Below, piece by piece: positions 1-11,209 of a stretch of 64,000 nt of DNA. The notes beneath the pieces are model-generated. The model was not told the DNA's origin. It worked only from the letters and a program-made list of their open reading frames with translations, and made no database searches. The translations under genes were made by a program, and so were the position numbers. Every line of letters starts with the position of its first letter. Positions within the stretch are counted from its first letter, which is position 1. The DNA is from Camellia lanceoleosa (taxonomy: Eukaryota; Streptophyta; Magnoliopsida; Ericales; Theaceae), in the NCBI GenBank assembly GCA_025200525.1, contig CM045763.1, forward strand, positions 59,785,530 through 59,849,529. Reading direction: 5' to 3'.

Positions 1-1561
1 TGGACTAAAGTTTGGCAAGATGCAATGATGAGGTAATAGTTTTTGTGACTCACAACTTATAGTGAATCAAACTACGAGGAGAGTTTCTTTGCGAGATGAA
101 ATAATGTCGGCATCGCATAAAGAAGTCATCGGTGGCGGACATGTTTCAAAACTGCCGACTTTTTCAAGTTAGCCGAGACGATAACAACCACGCCGACGCG
201 TTGGCCAATTTAGCAAGCTCAATGCAAACCGGAAAGACGAGGACAATAATGATCGATTACCTATCAGGCCCGAGCATAGAGTCACCACACACAATGCAAG
301 AAGCATTATGTGTGGACATGGGACCAAGCTGGATGGATGCAATTGTTGCATTCCTGAAAGAGGGCAAGCTGCCAGAAGATCAAAAGGAAGCACACAAGAT
401 CAGATTGAAGTCGGCAAGATTCAGCCTGACAGCAGAAGGACATCTCTACAGAAGATCCTTCACTAGACCTCTTTTAAGGTGTGTACACCCTCTTCAGGTC
501 GAAGACTTTTTATATGAAATTCATGAAGGAGTTTGTGGAAGCCACGCAGGGGGCAGATCGTTAACTCACAGGGCCATTACCCAGGGGTATTGGTGGCCCT
601 ACATGCAAAAAGATGCAGAAGCCTATGTGAAGAAGTGTGAACAATGCCAGAGGTTTGCACCGTTGATACATCAGCCAGCTGTTGACCTGAACCCGGTTTC
701 TAGCCCTTGGCCATTTGCCCAATGGGGCATGGATCTCGTTGGACAATTGCCCCAAGCAACTGGGCAACGGAAGTACCTACTGGTAGCAACAGACTACTTC
801 ACAAAATGGATAGAAGCAGAGCCTCTTGCCAAAATCCGAGATGTGGATGTGAAGAACTTCATCTAGAAAAACATCATCACCAGATTTGGGATTCCAAGAG
901 CAATCGTTGCCGACAACGGAACAGTTTTGACAAAGAAACTCATCAAGAATTTTTAGCAAAGTTTAAGATAAAGAATTACTTTTCAACACCAAGCTTTCCC
1001 AAAGTAATGGGCAAGCGAAGCATCAAACAAAGTCATTCGGATGGAATAAAGAAGCATTTGCCGACAAAAGGAAAGTGGGTAGACGAATTGCCCAACGTGC
1101 TCTGGGCATATCGCACTACGCCGAGAAGATCAACAGGGGAATCCCCCTTTGCCATGGCTTATGGCACAGAAGCAGTCATTCCATTGGAGATCGGCATCCC
1201 AGGGATCAGAACACAGGGAGTTGAGAACGGGTCTAATGATGTGCTCTTAGCCCGAGATCTGGATCTACTGGAAGAAAGAAGAGAGAAAGCTACAATCCAG
1301 CTTGCAGCATACCAGTAACAGCTTGCCAAAGCTTACAACAAGAAGGTCAATCCAAGGGATTTTCAAGTCAACGACTTAGTCTTGAGAAAAGTCGTCGGCA
1401 ATAAGAAGGATCCCAGAGAGGGCAAGCTTGGCCCAAACTAGGAAGGACCCTACAGAATTACTTCGGTGTTAGGAAATGGGGCATATCGGCTCGTAAATAA
1501 TGAGGGCAAAGCATTGCCCAGACCATGGAACACTTGTAATTTAAAGTTTTTCTATCATTAG
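1..1561 (+). pseudogene. Decayed pol: RNase H end, integrase, pol C-terminus
   Basis: RNase H is recognisable from a DSQL motif near 46-60 and the NHADALANLAS end near 188-220. The integrase HHCC zinc finger follows at about 519-655 (His of IHEG, His of LTHRA, then CEQC). The catalytic core has its first Asp in GMDLVG (about 727-744) and its second in ADNGT (about 909-923). The stretch WVDELPNVLWAYRTTPR (about 1078-1128) is typical of gypsy integrases, and the C-terminal GNGAYRL and LPRPWN motifs lie at 1473-1530. Breaks are a TAG at 864-866 where Trp is usual, a frame change near 925, a one-base loss near 1015 that destroys the catalytic-Glu region, a TAA at 1316-1318 and a TAG at 1439-1441. 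It cannot encode an active protein. Confidence 0.9.
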
Positions 1562-1722
1562 ATGTTTTTTGATTTTTTGCCGATATGATCAATAAAATCT
1601 TAGCAGAATTTTTCAGAACTTATAAAACGATGCATGATGTTGTTTTTTGAATAATGAGAACCCAAGTGGAACTTAGGTTCACATTGGGGGCAGAGAGAAG
1701 ACATTAGTAATGCTTAGCCGAA

Positions 1723-2056
1723 GTTAAGCCGAGATTATGTTTAAACATGGTTAATCTGAGATAAATTCCTTATCTTTACTTGTTGAAATTTGTAGCAATT
1801 TACAAGTTAAAATTAAGCCGAGATAAATTTCTTATCTTTACTTGTTGAAATTTGTAGCAATTTACAAGTTACAGTTAAGCTGAGATAAATTCCTTATCTT
1901 TACTTGTTGAAATTTGTAGCAATTTACAAGTTAAAGTTAAGCCGATATAATTGTTTATCTTCACTTGTTAAAATTTGTAGCAATTTACAAGATGAAGTTA
2001 AATTAAGTTTATATGCTTTATACTTGTTGAAGTTTATGGAAAATTTACAGCTGAAG
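1723..2056. repeat. 62-bp tandem repeat inside the retroelement, about 5 units
   Basis: Units share TTATCTTTACTTGTTGAAAT followed by TTGTAGCAATTTACAAGTTA, spaced 62 bp apart (near 1771, 1833, 1895 and 1956), with a more diverged last unit. Each good unit holds a perfect dyad, AGATAA-5 nt-TTATCT. The array lies between pol and the antisense coding region. Its function is unknown. Confidence 0.85.
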
Positions 2057-2346
2057 TCCTGGCCGAGATAAATCTACAGGTAAACATACCCGAGGTATGT
2101 AACCCCGAGGAGATTATGCGAAGGAAGAATTATATGAGTCATACAAAATATCCCGAGTATACAGAAGCAATGAAAAATTGAAGACTAAAACATTCAGAGA
2201 CAAACAGTTGCAGAATTATATAAAGGCACTGTGGCCTAGCAAGTCAATTGTTCACAAGTGACAAGGAAGGGCACATCGGCTACAAAACAAAGCTTACATT
2301 GTTCAGAAAACAAAACAAAGTACAAAAGTTAAAGAAAAAATAAAAA

Positions 2347-5300
2347 CTAAGTTTCTTCAGCCTCAGGAACGGTTTGAATCTGGACCTCGGAAGTCTCTAG
2401 AAGAACAACCTCGGCGTCTTTTTGTACCACAACTTCGGCGTGCTTTTCCACTTCAACCCCGGCCTCCCTATCTGCCGCAATCTCGGCGTCAATCTCGGCT
2501 AGAGTCTTCTCAACACTTCCCTCAGCCAGAAGAAGGTTGGATGATAACTGGACTGGTTGAGTTTTCTTGGATACCTCCTCAACCTCATCACCCTCTTCAT
2601 CTTGAGTTAAGTTGATAACCTACTCAGTTGAAGGAAGGGACTTGGTCTCAGTGGCATCCTTGGATTTCCTCACCAAGGCTTCTTCATTATCTTCATCTTC
2701 ATCTTCAGCTTGAGACTCAGACTCAGCTTCTTCAGTCTGACTTGGAGGAGGAGGAGGAAAAGGCAAAGGGACAGCATCAGCCTTGCGCCATGGCGAGTCA
2801 TCTGGGATGTTCAGCTTTTTGGCCAGGGACATCCAACCAAGGGAAAATCCCCTGTTGCATGCCTCCCTAACTTGAAGCATGTAGTCCTCAGCGACGTCGG
2901 CCATCCCCTGGCTGTAGGCCTTTTCGTCAGCAGCCTTGATTTCGGCTACCTTGGTGGCCAGGGCTTCTGACTCCTTTTCACTTAATGCTTTTTCTTGACC
3001 TCCTTTCTTGAGACACAACAACCGTTTTAATAGCTTCAGCAGCCTCGGCTCTTTCATCAGCTATTTGTTTATCCTTAGTTGCTGCCTCAGCCTGGTCTTC
3101 CAGAGTTTTCATTTTGTTTTTAAGACTCTTGTTTTGTTTCTGAAGGGCAGCAAACTCTTTCTCCATCTCGGACAATTTCTCCTTCGCTTCAAATGCTTGC
3201 ATGGAGAAGGTGTGGGCGTGTTGAATGGCCTGAAAGTTCACAAGGCATAGGTTATCAGAAAATATTACAAGACTTTACAAGTATGAAGAAAAGTGGCGAT
3301 GAAAAAGTTATCAAATTCAAAGACTTACTTGGACAGAGCGCTGCAGCATGAGGGCGTAGTTCTCGTATTCGTTCATCTTGGCATTACGCTCAAGATCACC
3401 CTCAAGGAGAGCTGCAGTGCTGAGTGCCACCGATGTTGACATCGGCGGCGCTTTCGTTGGCATGGACGGGCCTGTTTTCAAGTGTAATTTTGGGCTCCCA
3501 AGGAACTTTGGGAACCCTGGACCCCGAAGTCGTCGCAGACGACGACCTCGACCTTTTTTGCTGAGTTGACCCCGATGGCTGGGCCTCAGCAGATCTTTTG
3601 GCGGGTGCAGAAGTGGTCTTCACAGTTGAAGTTAGTTGGGAGATGGGCAGAGCATCTTCAACCTCGGCCTCAGTAGCTTTGGCCTTTGGCTGGGCCTTTT
3701 TGACTCTTTTTGGTTCTGGTGGAGGCACCGTTTGAGACGGTCTGACAAAGATCCACGTCGGTGGAAAGGTCGGAGGAGATCTAGAACAAGCTTGAGGCGG
3801 ACCATTTGGCGTTTTACAAGGCGTTCGGCTTTCTTTCATTCTTGGGATCGGTATTAATTTGAAGTGGATGGAAGATCGGTTGGGTCAGAAGTAGAACCTT
3901 GATCTGTCCGGGATGTAGATGTGGTTTGAGTTGTGGCTGTGGATGGGCTCTTTTTCTTCGCTCTTGGGACGTCAGGCAGAGTTGACTTATACGTTGGGAT
4001 GAAGTTCAGTACCAGTGGAGCTTTGCGTTTGTGAATGGGGAGATCTAGAAGCTTCTTCAGGTCATCGCCTGGAAAGTAGGTTCCAGGGAAGCTTTTGGGT
4101 AGTGGATGGAGGTCTGCAAGACAAACAAACAGACATTAGAAACGGGATAAGCATGGAAGACTTAAAGAGAAAACAAATAAGCAGTAACACAGGGCTCTTA
4201 CCCTTGCCCTCTTTAACCTGCTTCGAGGAAAAATATGGACATCTTCATCTGGACCAAATTCCCAGTTTCCAGAAGTAATGAGATAATCATCTCCAGCCCC
4301 CTTGTTGGAGTCTGGGAGATCGGCTATGATTTTGAATTGAGTGGACCTCGGCTTAAGGTAGTATACGAAGCCCTTCTCCTTCAGGTTAAAGGGGCACATT
4401 GTATAACAGTATTGAAGGTCAGCTAGGGTGATCCTAACCTTCTCTCACCGGGCTAAGGCTATGACACCATTAATCACCCTATAGGAGTTGATGGTAAGCT
4501 GCATGGGGTTCAGTCTGTAGAAGTGGAGAACTTCACAGAAAAGGGGATTTAGTGGGAGCCGAAGTCCACACTCAACAAAAGCAATAATAGGGAAAGGCAT
4601 GGTATTGTCTGTAGGCATAATGGAATCATCATCCCCGGCTAGCCTAAGGTGAACATCGGCAGGAATAGAGAACTCTTGCCTAAAATATTCTAGTTTGGTT
4701 GGGGTGTTAACCCTATTTCTCCACATATCCATGATTTTTGGTGTAAAAGTACTAGGCTACAGAAACAGGTTACTTTCGAAGGGTTATTGGGACCTTGGCT
4801 TAAACCTAGGTGTATATTGGTGAAGTTGGTTTCAGTTTTTCCTAAGGATTGATGGTTCTATAAGCAAATCCCAAACCTAAATCTACAAAGAACAAGTATG
4901 AAGGGCAGAAAATCTGGAAAACAGAAAAGCAAGAGCGAAGCTTCAGATTCAAGAATACGAAGGGTGGAAGACCAAGAATAGAGGAGAAACAGTGTAAATG
5001 CTCATATGTAAAATCAAGAAATAAAGACGTATTCAGGTGAATGATTCGCAAATTAAATACTAGAGCAGAATAACAATGGCAAGAAATTTCAGGGATAATC
5101 AAGAACTGGAGAAGAAAAGCCAATTGCTTACTAGAAAAGGTGAGGCCGGAATGAGCTTCACCGAGGTCAGACGACGGAGGCAACAGTGGCGAAAGCTTCG
5201 CAGAAATGGTTGATGGAGATGGTTGCAGAGCTCAGAACTTGGGGCAATGGCGGTTTCGGAGAAGAAAGCTTAGAGAGAGAATAAAACAGGGAAATTCGAA

Positions 5301-5550
5301 TACAAAAGTAAAGAATGAATGAGAGGCAAACGTTTTTGTCCAAAAGGTGAAACGGCGGCAAAAATAGGGTAATTATTGTGCCTAGGGCAACGCACGCGTC
5401 GAGGCAGCAGCGAGAAAAAGACGGCCAACAGCGCGTCGCCGGCCATGCATCAATAAGGAAAAACGCGTCGATGAACGGTTGAAAAATTGTGCATGACAGC
5501 TCATGCGCGAAGGAAGATTGATCTGAATTCTTGTTCTTGGATGAAGACAT
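2347..5550 (-). pseudogene. Antisense ORF (aORF) of the Tat-type element, gypsy-type putative transposase-like, degraded
   Basis: On the - strand, opposite to pol, a coding remnant runs from an ATG at 5550 to a stop at 2347. The best conserved part (4732 to about 4200) is one frame with a single stop near 4443. It contains segments such as TKLEYFRQEFSIPADVHLRLAG and AFVECGLRLPLNPLF, which look like the plant 'gypsy-type transposase' domain (PF04195). Downstream come a Pro/Ser/Lys-rich linker (3839-3402), a coiled coil rich in Lys, Glu and Ala (3241-2978) and an acidic tail (about 2770-2347). Introns or frameshifts separate these pieces, and I cannot tell which from sequence alone. The function of such aORF proteins is unknown. 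Confidence 0.7.
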
Positions 5551-5650
5551 GTCGGCCTGAAATGAATGATCTCGGCTAGAAAGTTCTTAAGCCGACATAC
5601 TAGAAAAAATTCAATATAGGTTCCATCACCTCAGTATGCCGAGGTAATAG

Positions 5651-5665
5651 AACCTAGGGGGCAGT
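5651..5665 (+). other. Polypurine tract before the 3' LTR
   Basis: AACCTAGGGGGCAGT lies immediately upstream of the LTR's TGTG. A purine-rich tract here primes plus-strand DNA synthesis in LTR elements. Its position fixes the LTR start. Confidence 0.7.
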
Positions 5666-6234
5666 TGTGGGGATGTATTTTCTAAGTGCCAACACGTGGC
5701 CGAGGTGGCACCGAAGTGTCAGCCGAGGTGCCACGTGTTACGGTAGTTACGCCGAGGTTATCGCAAAGTTGCCGAGGTCATCTGCGAGAATACAGGAGTC
5801 CGAGGTTATCTCCGAAGATATCGGAATCCGAGATGATCAGATAAGGAGCAAGAGTCCTAGAATGAAGAAAGACTTCAAGATGGATAAGGATAGTATTTTT
5901 AGGGAGTCTATCCTTATCTCTTGTAGAGTCCAAAGTAAGTACTGAATGAGAGTCCATAGAAGTGAGACTTCTAGTGGGACTAGGATAGAGAAAGACTATA
6001 AAAGAAGGGCACCCCCGGCGGGTCTAAGGTACGCAATTTGTAGTCTTGAGCAGTAATTTAAGCACTGATATTATCTTTGAGAGATATTGACTTGATCGTC
6101 GGAGTGCCCCCGGGTGGAAGAACTACCGCCGGAGCCTTTTCTTTCTGTGCAGGTTACAGGGAGCCATCTATTCTGCCTGTGTTCTACAGCTGGATTACTA
6201 AGGAGGGTAGTGTGATCGGAAATTCACTCACACA
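5666..6234 (+). repeat. 3' LTR of the Tat-type element (569 bp)
   Basis: It begins TGTGGGGATG and ends TCACTCACACA, giving TGTG/CACA ends. It has a TATA box at 5997-6004. U3 is packed with GCCGAGGT-like motifs and has a perfect 10-bp inverted repeat (5691-5700 and 5730-5739), each arm containing a CACGTG G-box. The end at 6234 is inferred from the CACA, because no second LTR is available for comparison. Confidence 0.75.
5997..6004 (+). promoter_or_regulatory. TATA box of the LTR promoter
   Basis: TATAAAAG lies about two thirds into the LTR, as expected at the U3/R junction. Transcription would start roughly 30 bp downstream. Confidence 0.6.
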
Positions 6235-6849
6235 TAAATTAATCATTAAGATTTAAAGGAATTGTGAAAAAAAAAAAAAATCTTAAACATTTTTCGAGAG
6301 AAATTATAAAAATCCTATTTGAGAAATCAGTTGAGTTAAAATAATTAGTAAGATAAAATATTATATTTAATTTATAATTATTTTATTTTTTATAATTATT
6401 AAATTAGTTATAGAAAAAAAATTAACTAATTTGTCAAACATAATTTTTTTAATTAAATTAAAATAATTAAATAATCAATTAAAATAATTAACTTTTCAAA
6501 CAAGACCAACAATCATGTACTCATCCAATATGAAGACCAACAGTCATGTACTTATCCAATAAAATTATATCATTTCTCTGCCATTTTCTTATTTGTACCT
6601 TAATGTCTTTCTTAGGTTCTTTCATGCTATTGGGTGGAAATACCACCAATATAGAACTCCCATAACACCAAATAATTACTCTTCCAATGGAGATAAAACC
6701 CAAATTTGTTAATGAGTTCATAGACTCTACTGTAAAAATGTTTAACTTAGGTTTACATATTTTTTTTTTTTTTTTTTAAAAAAAATTTAATTTTTAATCA
6801 ACTTCTCAAAACAACTTGACCCATCTTAAACCTCCCAAACGGCGAAAAT
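6235..6849. other. AT-rich spacer, no gene
   Basis: This spacer lies between two retroelements. It contains poly-A and poly-T tracts and a short direct repeat of about 30 bp (CATGTACT[C/T]ATCCAAT at 6514 and 6545). No ORF with coding character was seen. Confidence 0.6.
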
Positions 6850-7654
6850 TGTACGAGCACAGAAATAATCTTATCGTATAATCCTGTCGATCAAGTTTGT
6901 ACTCCTCCAAACGTCGTCGCTTTGCCACCTGAAAACAGAAATGTGAGCTAGTCGCGCGGGCGTGTGCCGAAACCTCTCCAATGCCTAAGTCAGCAAATAA
7001 ACAATAGACACAAAAACTCTGTGTATTCCAGAGTAAGAATTGGAATACCTGTACATAGGTCCTAGTATGAGTTTTTATAGATTATGCCTAGCACAATCCT
7101 AGTAGGATTGCAACTCTCCTTATAAGAGTCCTCCTAAGAATCACACTCGCAGTGAAGAGTGTCTATCCTGATAACACTCTACTCACTACCAACCAAGTGA
7201 GATGGTTTGCACAATCCTAGTAAGACTCTAACTCTCCTTAGCAGAGTCCTCCTAGGAGTCTCATGACCAAGGATAATGCTTATCCGTAGAACACCATCAT
7301 CACTACAAGCCAAATGAAATAGCCACTCTCTTATGCTCAAATATACATTCCTAACTGAGCTACCTTATCTCAGTCCCCTACCGTTCGAGCCGTGTGACCG
7401 AAAGTCGATTTATCGAATTGTACCCTGCCAAGCTACAAATAGCTCGGTCCTCTCCATTGATAACATCTCAGTCCGATAAAGGACTACCTTCAGATAGCTA
7501 AGTCCAGCCCTTAGCAACCCATCTCTGACCGACCTAGCGTCTTCTTAGCCCAAGACCGAGCTACATCAACTCTTATCTCGGCCCATTGCGTAGCCTAACT
7601 TCTAAAGAAGACTTTTCCTAGCTTGGCCTAATTTGTTCACAAATTACATTCTCA
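6850..7654 (-). repeat. 3' LTR of the TR-GAG element
   Basis: It starts on the + strand with TGTACGAGCACAGAAATAAT and ends ACATTCTCA. It aligns along its whole length with 10406-11209. On the - strand it reads TGAGA...CGTACA. Confidence 0.85.
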
Positions 7655-7668
7655 ATTGCCCCTTAATT
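7655..7668 (-). other. Polypurine tract of the TR-GAG element
   Basis: On the - strand AATTAAGGGGCAAT directly precedes the TGAGA start of the 3' LTR. This is the normal place for plus-strand priming. Confidence 0.6.
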
Positions 7669-8085
7669 CTATCGGCGTAGCATGTTTGGGATTATTTTCC
7701 TCCAGCTGAGCTAAGAACGCCCAACTATGCCGAGCTAGAAAAGTTGTTCGGTTTCAATAAGTCTTGTCAGTTGCTCAGCACGTCCTTCCACTAATTTAGC
7801 ATGTGGCTTGCCCCCATTAGCCCTATTCTCCAGTTACAACCGTCATACCAAAAATTTGAATAGTCCTATCTTTTTACCTTCAACGTATACATCCTTCAAG
7901 TTCGCAATCGTACGGCGAGTTGTTCTTTCTGTGTAACCAGGCTATATGTCTCACCTTTTGTAATCATCTTCCAATTAATGAAAATCTTCGATCTCTTGGT
8001 GCAATTACTGTGTTTCTTTTTCAATATTTTGCATCATTCCGACTGCATGTCTAGCCAAACTAATTAGCTTGGCCTTACTTGATCC

Positions 8086-8968
8086 TGCCAACCTTTTTTG
8101 GCCGAGATACACATCTCGGCTGAAGAATCCAAAAAACTTGTTGGTCAAACCTATCAACCTGCTTTGGCCGAGGTAATTGTTATCCCGGCCAAAAAGTGCA
8201 AAAATTTTGTGTTGGTCAAGCCTACCAACCGCCTTTAGCCTAGATTCTGATCTCAGCTGAAGGGTGAAAAAAAAGTTTTATTGGTCAAACCTGCCAACCG
8301 CTTTTGCCCCCCAATTGGACAAGGAGTCTAAAAATTTTTTGTTGGTTAAACCTGCTAACCGCCTTTGCCCTCCAGTTGGGCAAGAAGTCTAAAAATTTTT
8401 TGTTGGTCAAACCTGCCAATTGCCTTTAGCCTAGATCCTGATCTCGGCTGAAGGGTGTAAAAAAGTTTTGTTGGTCAAACCTACCTACCGCCTTTAGCCT
8501 AGATCCTGATCTCGACTGAAGGGTGCAAAAAAGTTTTGTTGGTCAAACCTGTCAACTGCCTTTGCCCCTCAGTTGGGCAATGAGTCTAAAAATTTTTTGT
8601 TGGTCAAACCTGCCAACCGCTTTTAGCCTAGATCTTGATCTCGGCTGAAGGGTACAAAAAAGTTTTGTTGGTCAAACCTGTCAACCGCTTTTGCCCCCTA
8701 GTTGGGCAAAGAGTCTAAAAAATTTTGTTGGTCAAACCTGTCAACCGCATTTAGCCTAGATCCTGATTTCGGTTGAAGGGTGTAAAAAAAGTTTTGTTGG
8801 TCAAACCTGCCAACCGCCTTTGCGCCTCAGTTGGGCAAGAAGTCTAAATTTTTTTTAAAAAAAGAGTTGGTCAAACTTGCCAACCCTTTTTGCCTCTGTT
8901 AGGCACAGATTTGTTAGAAAGAGTTTATCAAACCTGTCAACCCACTTTGCCTCCAGTTGGGCAAAGAT
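8086..8968. repeat. Tandem array of two interleaved hairpin unit types, about 14 units
   Basis: Every unit (59-64 bp) carries a shared block, TTGGTCAAACCTGCCAACCG. The variable half comes in two types. Type X holds AGCCTAGATCCTGATCTCGGCT-like dyads (22 nt; arms AGCC-GAGAT/ATCTCGGCT). Type Y holds TGCCCCTCAGTTGGGCA, a stem with a short loop. Read on the + strand the order is about X X X Y Y X X Y X Y X Y Y Y. It occupies the place where pol would be in a full element. Confidence 0.85.
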
Positions 8969-9053
8969 TTTGCGCGGTCGGTCCTTCTTGTCGACCGTGT
9001 TAACTTTTGCCAAAGGTGTTTTGTCCGACATCGCTATTTGTATCGGACTCTGC

Positions 9054-10336
9054 CTAGGTACGCATCCCATCTTCCTCTACCAAGATGCGTTGGTGCACTC
9101 TCTCCATCAAGGCTTCCATAGTAAGAGACAGCGTCATTGTTATTGAATCCCTCAATTTATTATCAGTCGGCAAACCTCGTTTGTACTGTGCGATAACTAG
9201 GTCTGTAGGGCAATCTCCAATTTGATTGAAAGTCACCCAATACCGATTGTTGTAAGACTTCAATGTTTCTTTCTCGCCCATATCTATGGAGAGAAGCTGA
9301 TCAATCCCCACCGGTGTCTTGGTGTTTGTTTTGAATCTAGTCACAAATGTCTCCGCTAGTTGCGCCCATGAAGTTATTCTACCTTCTGGCAACCTTTCAA
9401 ACCACGTTAAACCCAGGTCACCAAGGCTGGAAGGAAACAAGATACACATTAGAGCCTCGTTTCTCCGATAGATGGCCATGACCTGGTGAAAGTGACTCAA
9501 GTGCATGTAGGGGTCCAATTTTCCCTTATAAGTAGTGAATTTAGGCTGGTGGAAGCCTGAGGGTAATGGTGCGTTCTCTATTGCCGGAATGAATGGCGAG
9601 CTCTACAACCTTGCTAACGCTTTGTCTGTTAGTTCATAGGCAAGGTGTGGCTCTAGCATTCCAATCTTGACACTCCCATGTGTTCTAGGAGCCAACCATT
9701 GTAGTGCGGAGACTCTGCAGGGGTCGCGAGCCTGAGTGTCTTCTCTTCTTCGAGTCCTCTCCTCAAGTACTGTCTGCAGGTCTGCCGACCTAGGCAACTC
9801 TGTGTGCCTAGATGCCGTTTGGTGCGAGTGCGAGGGCCGATAACTGCTTCCCTGCATGCATGACCTTTCAGTCCTTGTTCTCACAGACCTAGAGTAACAA
9901 GTCCTATAGGTTCTTGACCGCGTGTCGCCTGTCCTGAGGCTTCTGCTTTTCGTATGAGACGGTGTGACTTGCCTGTCACGATCTTCTGAGTGGCGAGAGT
10001 GCGCTCTGCCTTTGCCCATCTCTTCTTCTGTCATCCTTTTGCCCTTTATCTGGCGGTTCATAATTTCCATGTCAGTCGCCATTCTTCTTATTACTTCGTC
10101 TTGCTCCCTTACGCAATCTTCCAGAACCTGGGATCCATCTTCCGCCTCTGTCTATCAAGGCTTTGAAAGCGGCGTGGACTCGAGCCCCGTCTTTCTCACG
10201 CGTCTCTCTATGGGTTCCGTCGTTGGGGATCCAATTTTGCCATGGGTAGAACATAAGGCAAGCCCTCGTGCCTCCCTCCTCCTTCCAAGGTCTGCTCATC
10301 AATAGCAGAATATGGCAAGTTTTCGTTATGTGCCAT
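9054..10336 (-). pseudogene. Decayed gag of the TR-GAG element
   Basis: A start codon (CAT at 10334-10336) begins MAHNENLPYSAIDEQTLEGG. Several stops and frame changes follow. The last 465 bp (9518-9054) stay open and hold a recognisable retrotransposon Gag domain (PF03732): DPYMHLSHFHQVMA, LFPSSLGDLGLTWFERLP, then EKETLKSYNNRYW. Between 10080 and 9600 the sequence is rich in Arg, Ser and His. No zinc knuckle was seen. Gag would form the particle, but this copy is not functional. Confidence 0.8.
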
Positions 10337-10385
10337 GACATTGATTGAAAGAACACTTAATCAAAAGGTTTGTTTTTTTGTTGTA

Positions 10386-10403
10386 TTCCCACATACGGCG
10401 CCA
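10386..10403 (-). other. Primer binding site of the TR-GAG element
   Basis: On the - strand TGGCGCCGTATGTGGGAA begins two bases after the 5' LTR. TGGCGCCGT is the complement of a plant tRNA 3' end (tRNA-Asp type) including CCA. Confidence 0.75.
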
Positions 10404-10405
10404 AT

Positions 10406-11209
10406 TGTACGAGCACAGAAATAATCTTATCGTATAATCCTGTCGATCAAGTTTGCACTCCTCCAAACGTCGTCGCTTTGCCACCTGAAAATACAAACAT
10501 GAGCTAGCCGGCGGGTGTGTGCTGGAAACCTCTTCGATGCCTAAGTCAGCAAATAGACAATAGACACAAAAGTTCTGTGTATTCCAGAGTAAGAATTGGG
10601 ATACTTGTACATAGGTTCTGCTATGAGTTTTTATAGATTCTGCTTGGCACAATCCTAGTAGGAGTGCAACTCTCCTTATAAGAGTCATCTTAGGAATCAC
10701 ACTCGCAGTGAAGAGTGTCTATCCTGATAACACTCTACTCACTACCAACAAAGTGAGATGGTTTGCACAATCCTAGTAGGACTCTAACTCTCCTTAGTAG
10801 AGTTCTCTTTGGAATCTCATGTCCAAGGATTATGCTTATCCTTAGAACACCCTCATCACTGCAAGCTAAGTGAGATGGCCACTTCTTTATACTCGGATAT
10901 ACATTCCTGACTGAGCTACCTTATCTTGGTCCCCTGCCGTTCAAGCCGTGTGACCGGAAACCGATTTACCGAATTGCACCCTGCCGAGCTACAAATAGTT
11001 TGGTCCTCTCCATTGACAACATCTCGGTCCGATAAAGGATTACCTTCAAATAGCTAGATCCAGTCCCTAACAACCATCTCTGACCAGCCTAGTGTCTTCT
11101 TAGCCTAAGACCGAGCTACATCAACTCTTATCTCGGCCCATTGCGTAGCCTAACTTCCAAATAAGACTTTTCGTAATTCGACTTAATTTATTCACAAATT
11201 ACCCTCTCA
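10406..11209 (-). repeat. 5' LTR of the TR-GAG element
   Basis: This direct repeat partner of 6850-7654 (804 versus 805 bp) starts TGTACGAGCACAG on the + strand and ends ACCCTCTCA. Divergence from the partner is visible on most lines, mainly as transitions. Confidence 0.85.

Larger units (their letters stand above)
1..6234 (+). mobile_element. 3' portion of a Tat-lineage Ty3/gypsy LTR retrotransposon
   Basis: The 5' part lies outside the window. In order the sequence shows an RNase H remnant, an integrase remnant, the pol C-terminus (stop at 1559-1561), a 62-bp tandem repeat, a long antisense coding remnant, a polypurine tract and an LTR that starts TGTG and ends CACA. Pol order RNase H then integrase is Ty3/gypsy. 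An extra antisense ORF between pol and the 3' LTR is known from the Tat lineage (Retand, Grande and relatives). Several stops and frameshifts show that the copy is dead. The 5' LTR is not visible, so insertion age cannot be estimated here. Confidence 0.85.
6850..11209 (-). mobile_element. Non-autonomous gag-only LTR retrotransposon (TR-GAG type), minus strand
   Basis: Two direct repeats of about 805 bp flank a 2.75-kb interior. Read on the - strand, the order is 5' LTR (11209-10406), PBS (10403-10386), decayed gag (10336-9054), a tandem array (8968-8086), a polypurine tract (about 7668-7655) and 3' LTR (7654-6850). No protease, reverse transcriptase, RNase H or integrase motif was seen. A total of 4.36 kb with only GAG fits the TR-GAG class described in plants. 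The LTRs differ at many positions and the flanks (AAAAT, ATTAT) are not a clean target duplication, so the insertion looks old. Confidence 0.85.

Noticed and set aside
8086..8968. CRISPR-like array
   Set aside because: The units are contiguous tandem repeats with no unique spacers, within a plant retroelement.
9603..10082. 159-residue Arg/Ser-rich open frame on the - strand as a separate gene
   Set aside because: It lies within the gag region of the TR-GAG element, between the gag start and the conserved Gag domain, and its frame continues towards that domain.
6850..11209. A complete autonomous gypsy or copia element
   Set aside because: The interior between LTRs has no reverse transcriptase, RNase H, protease or integrase motif on either strand.
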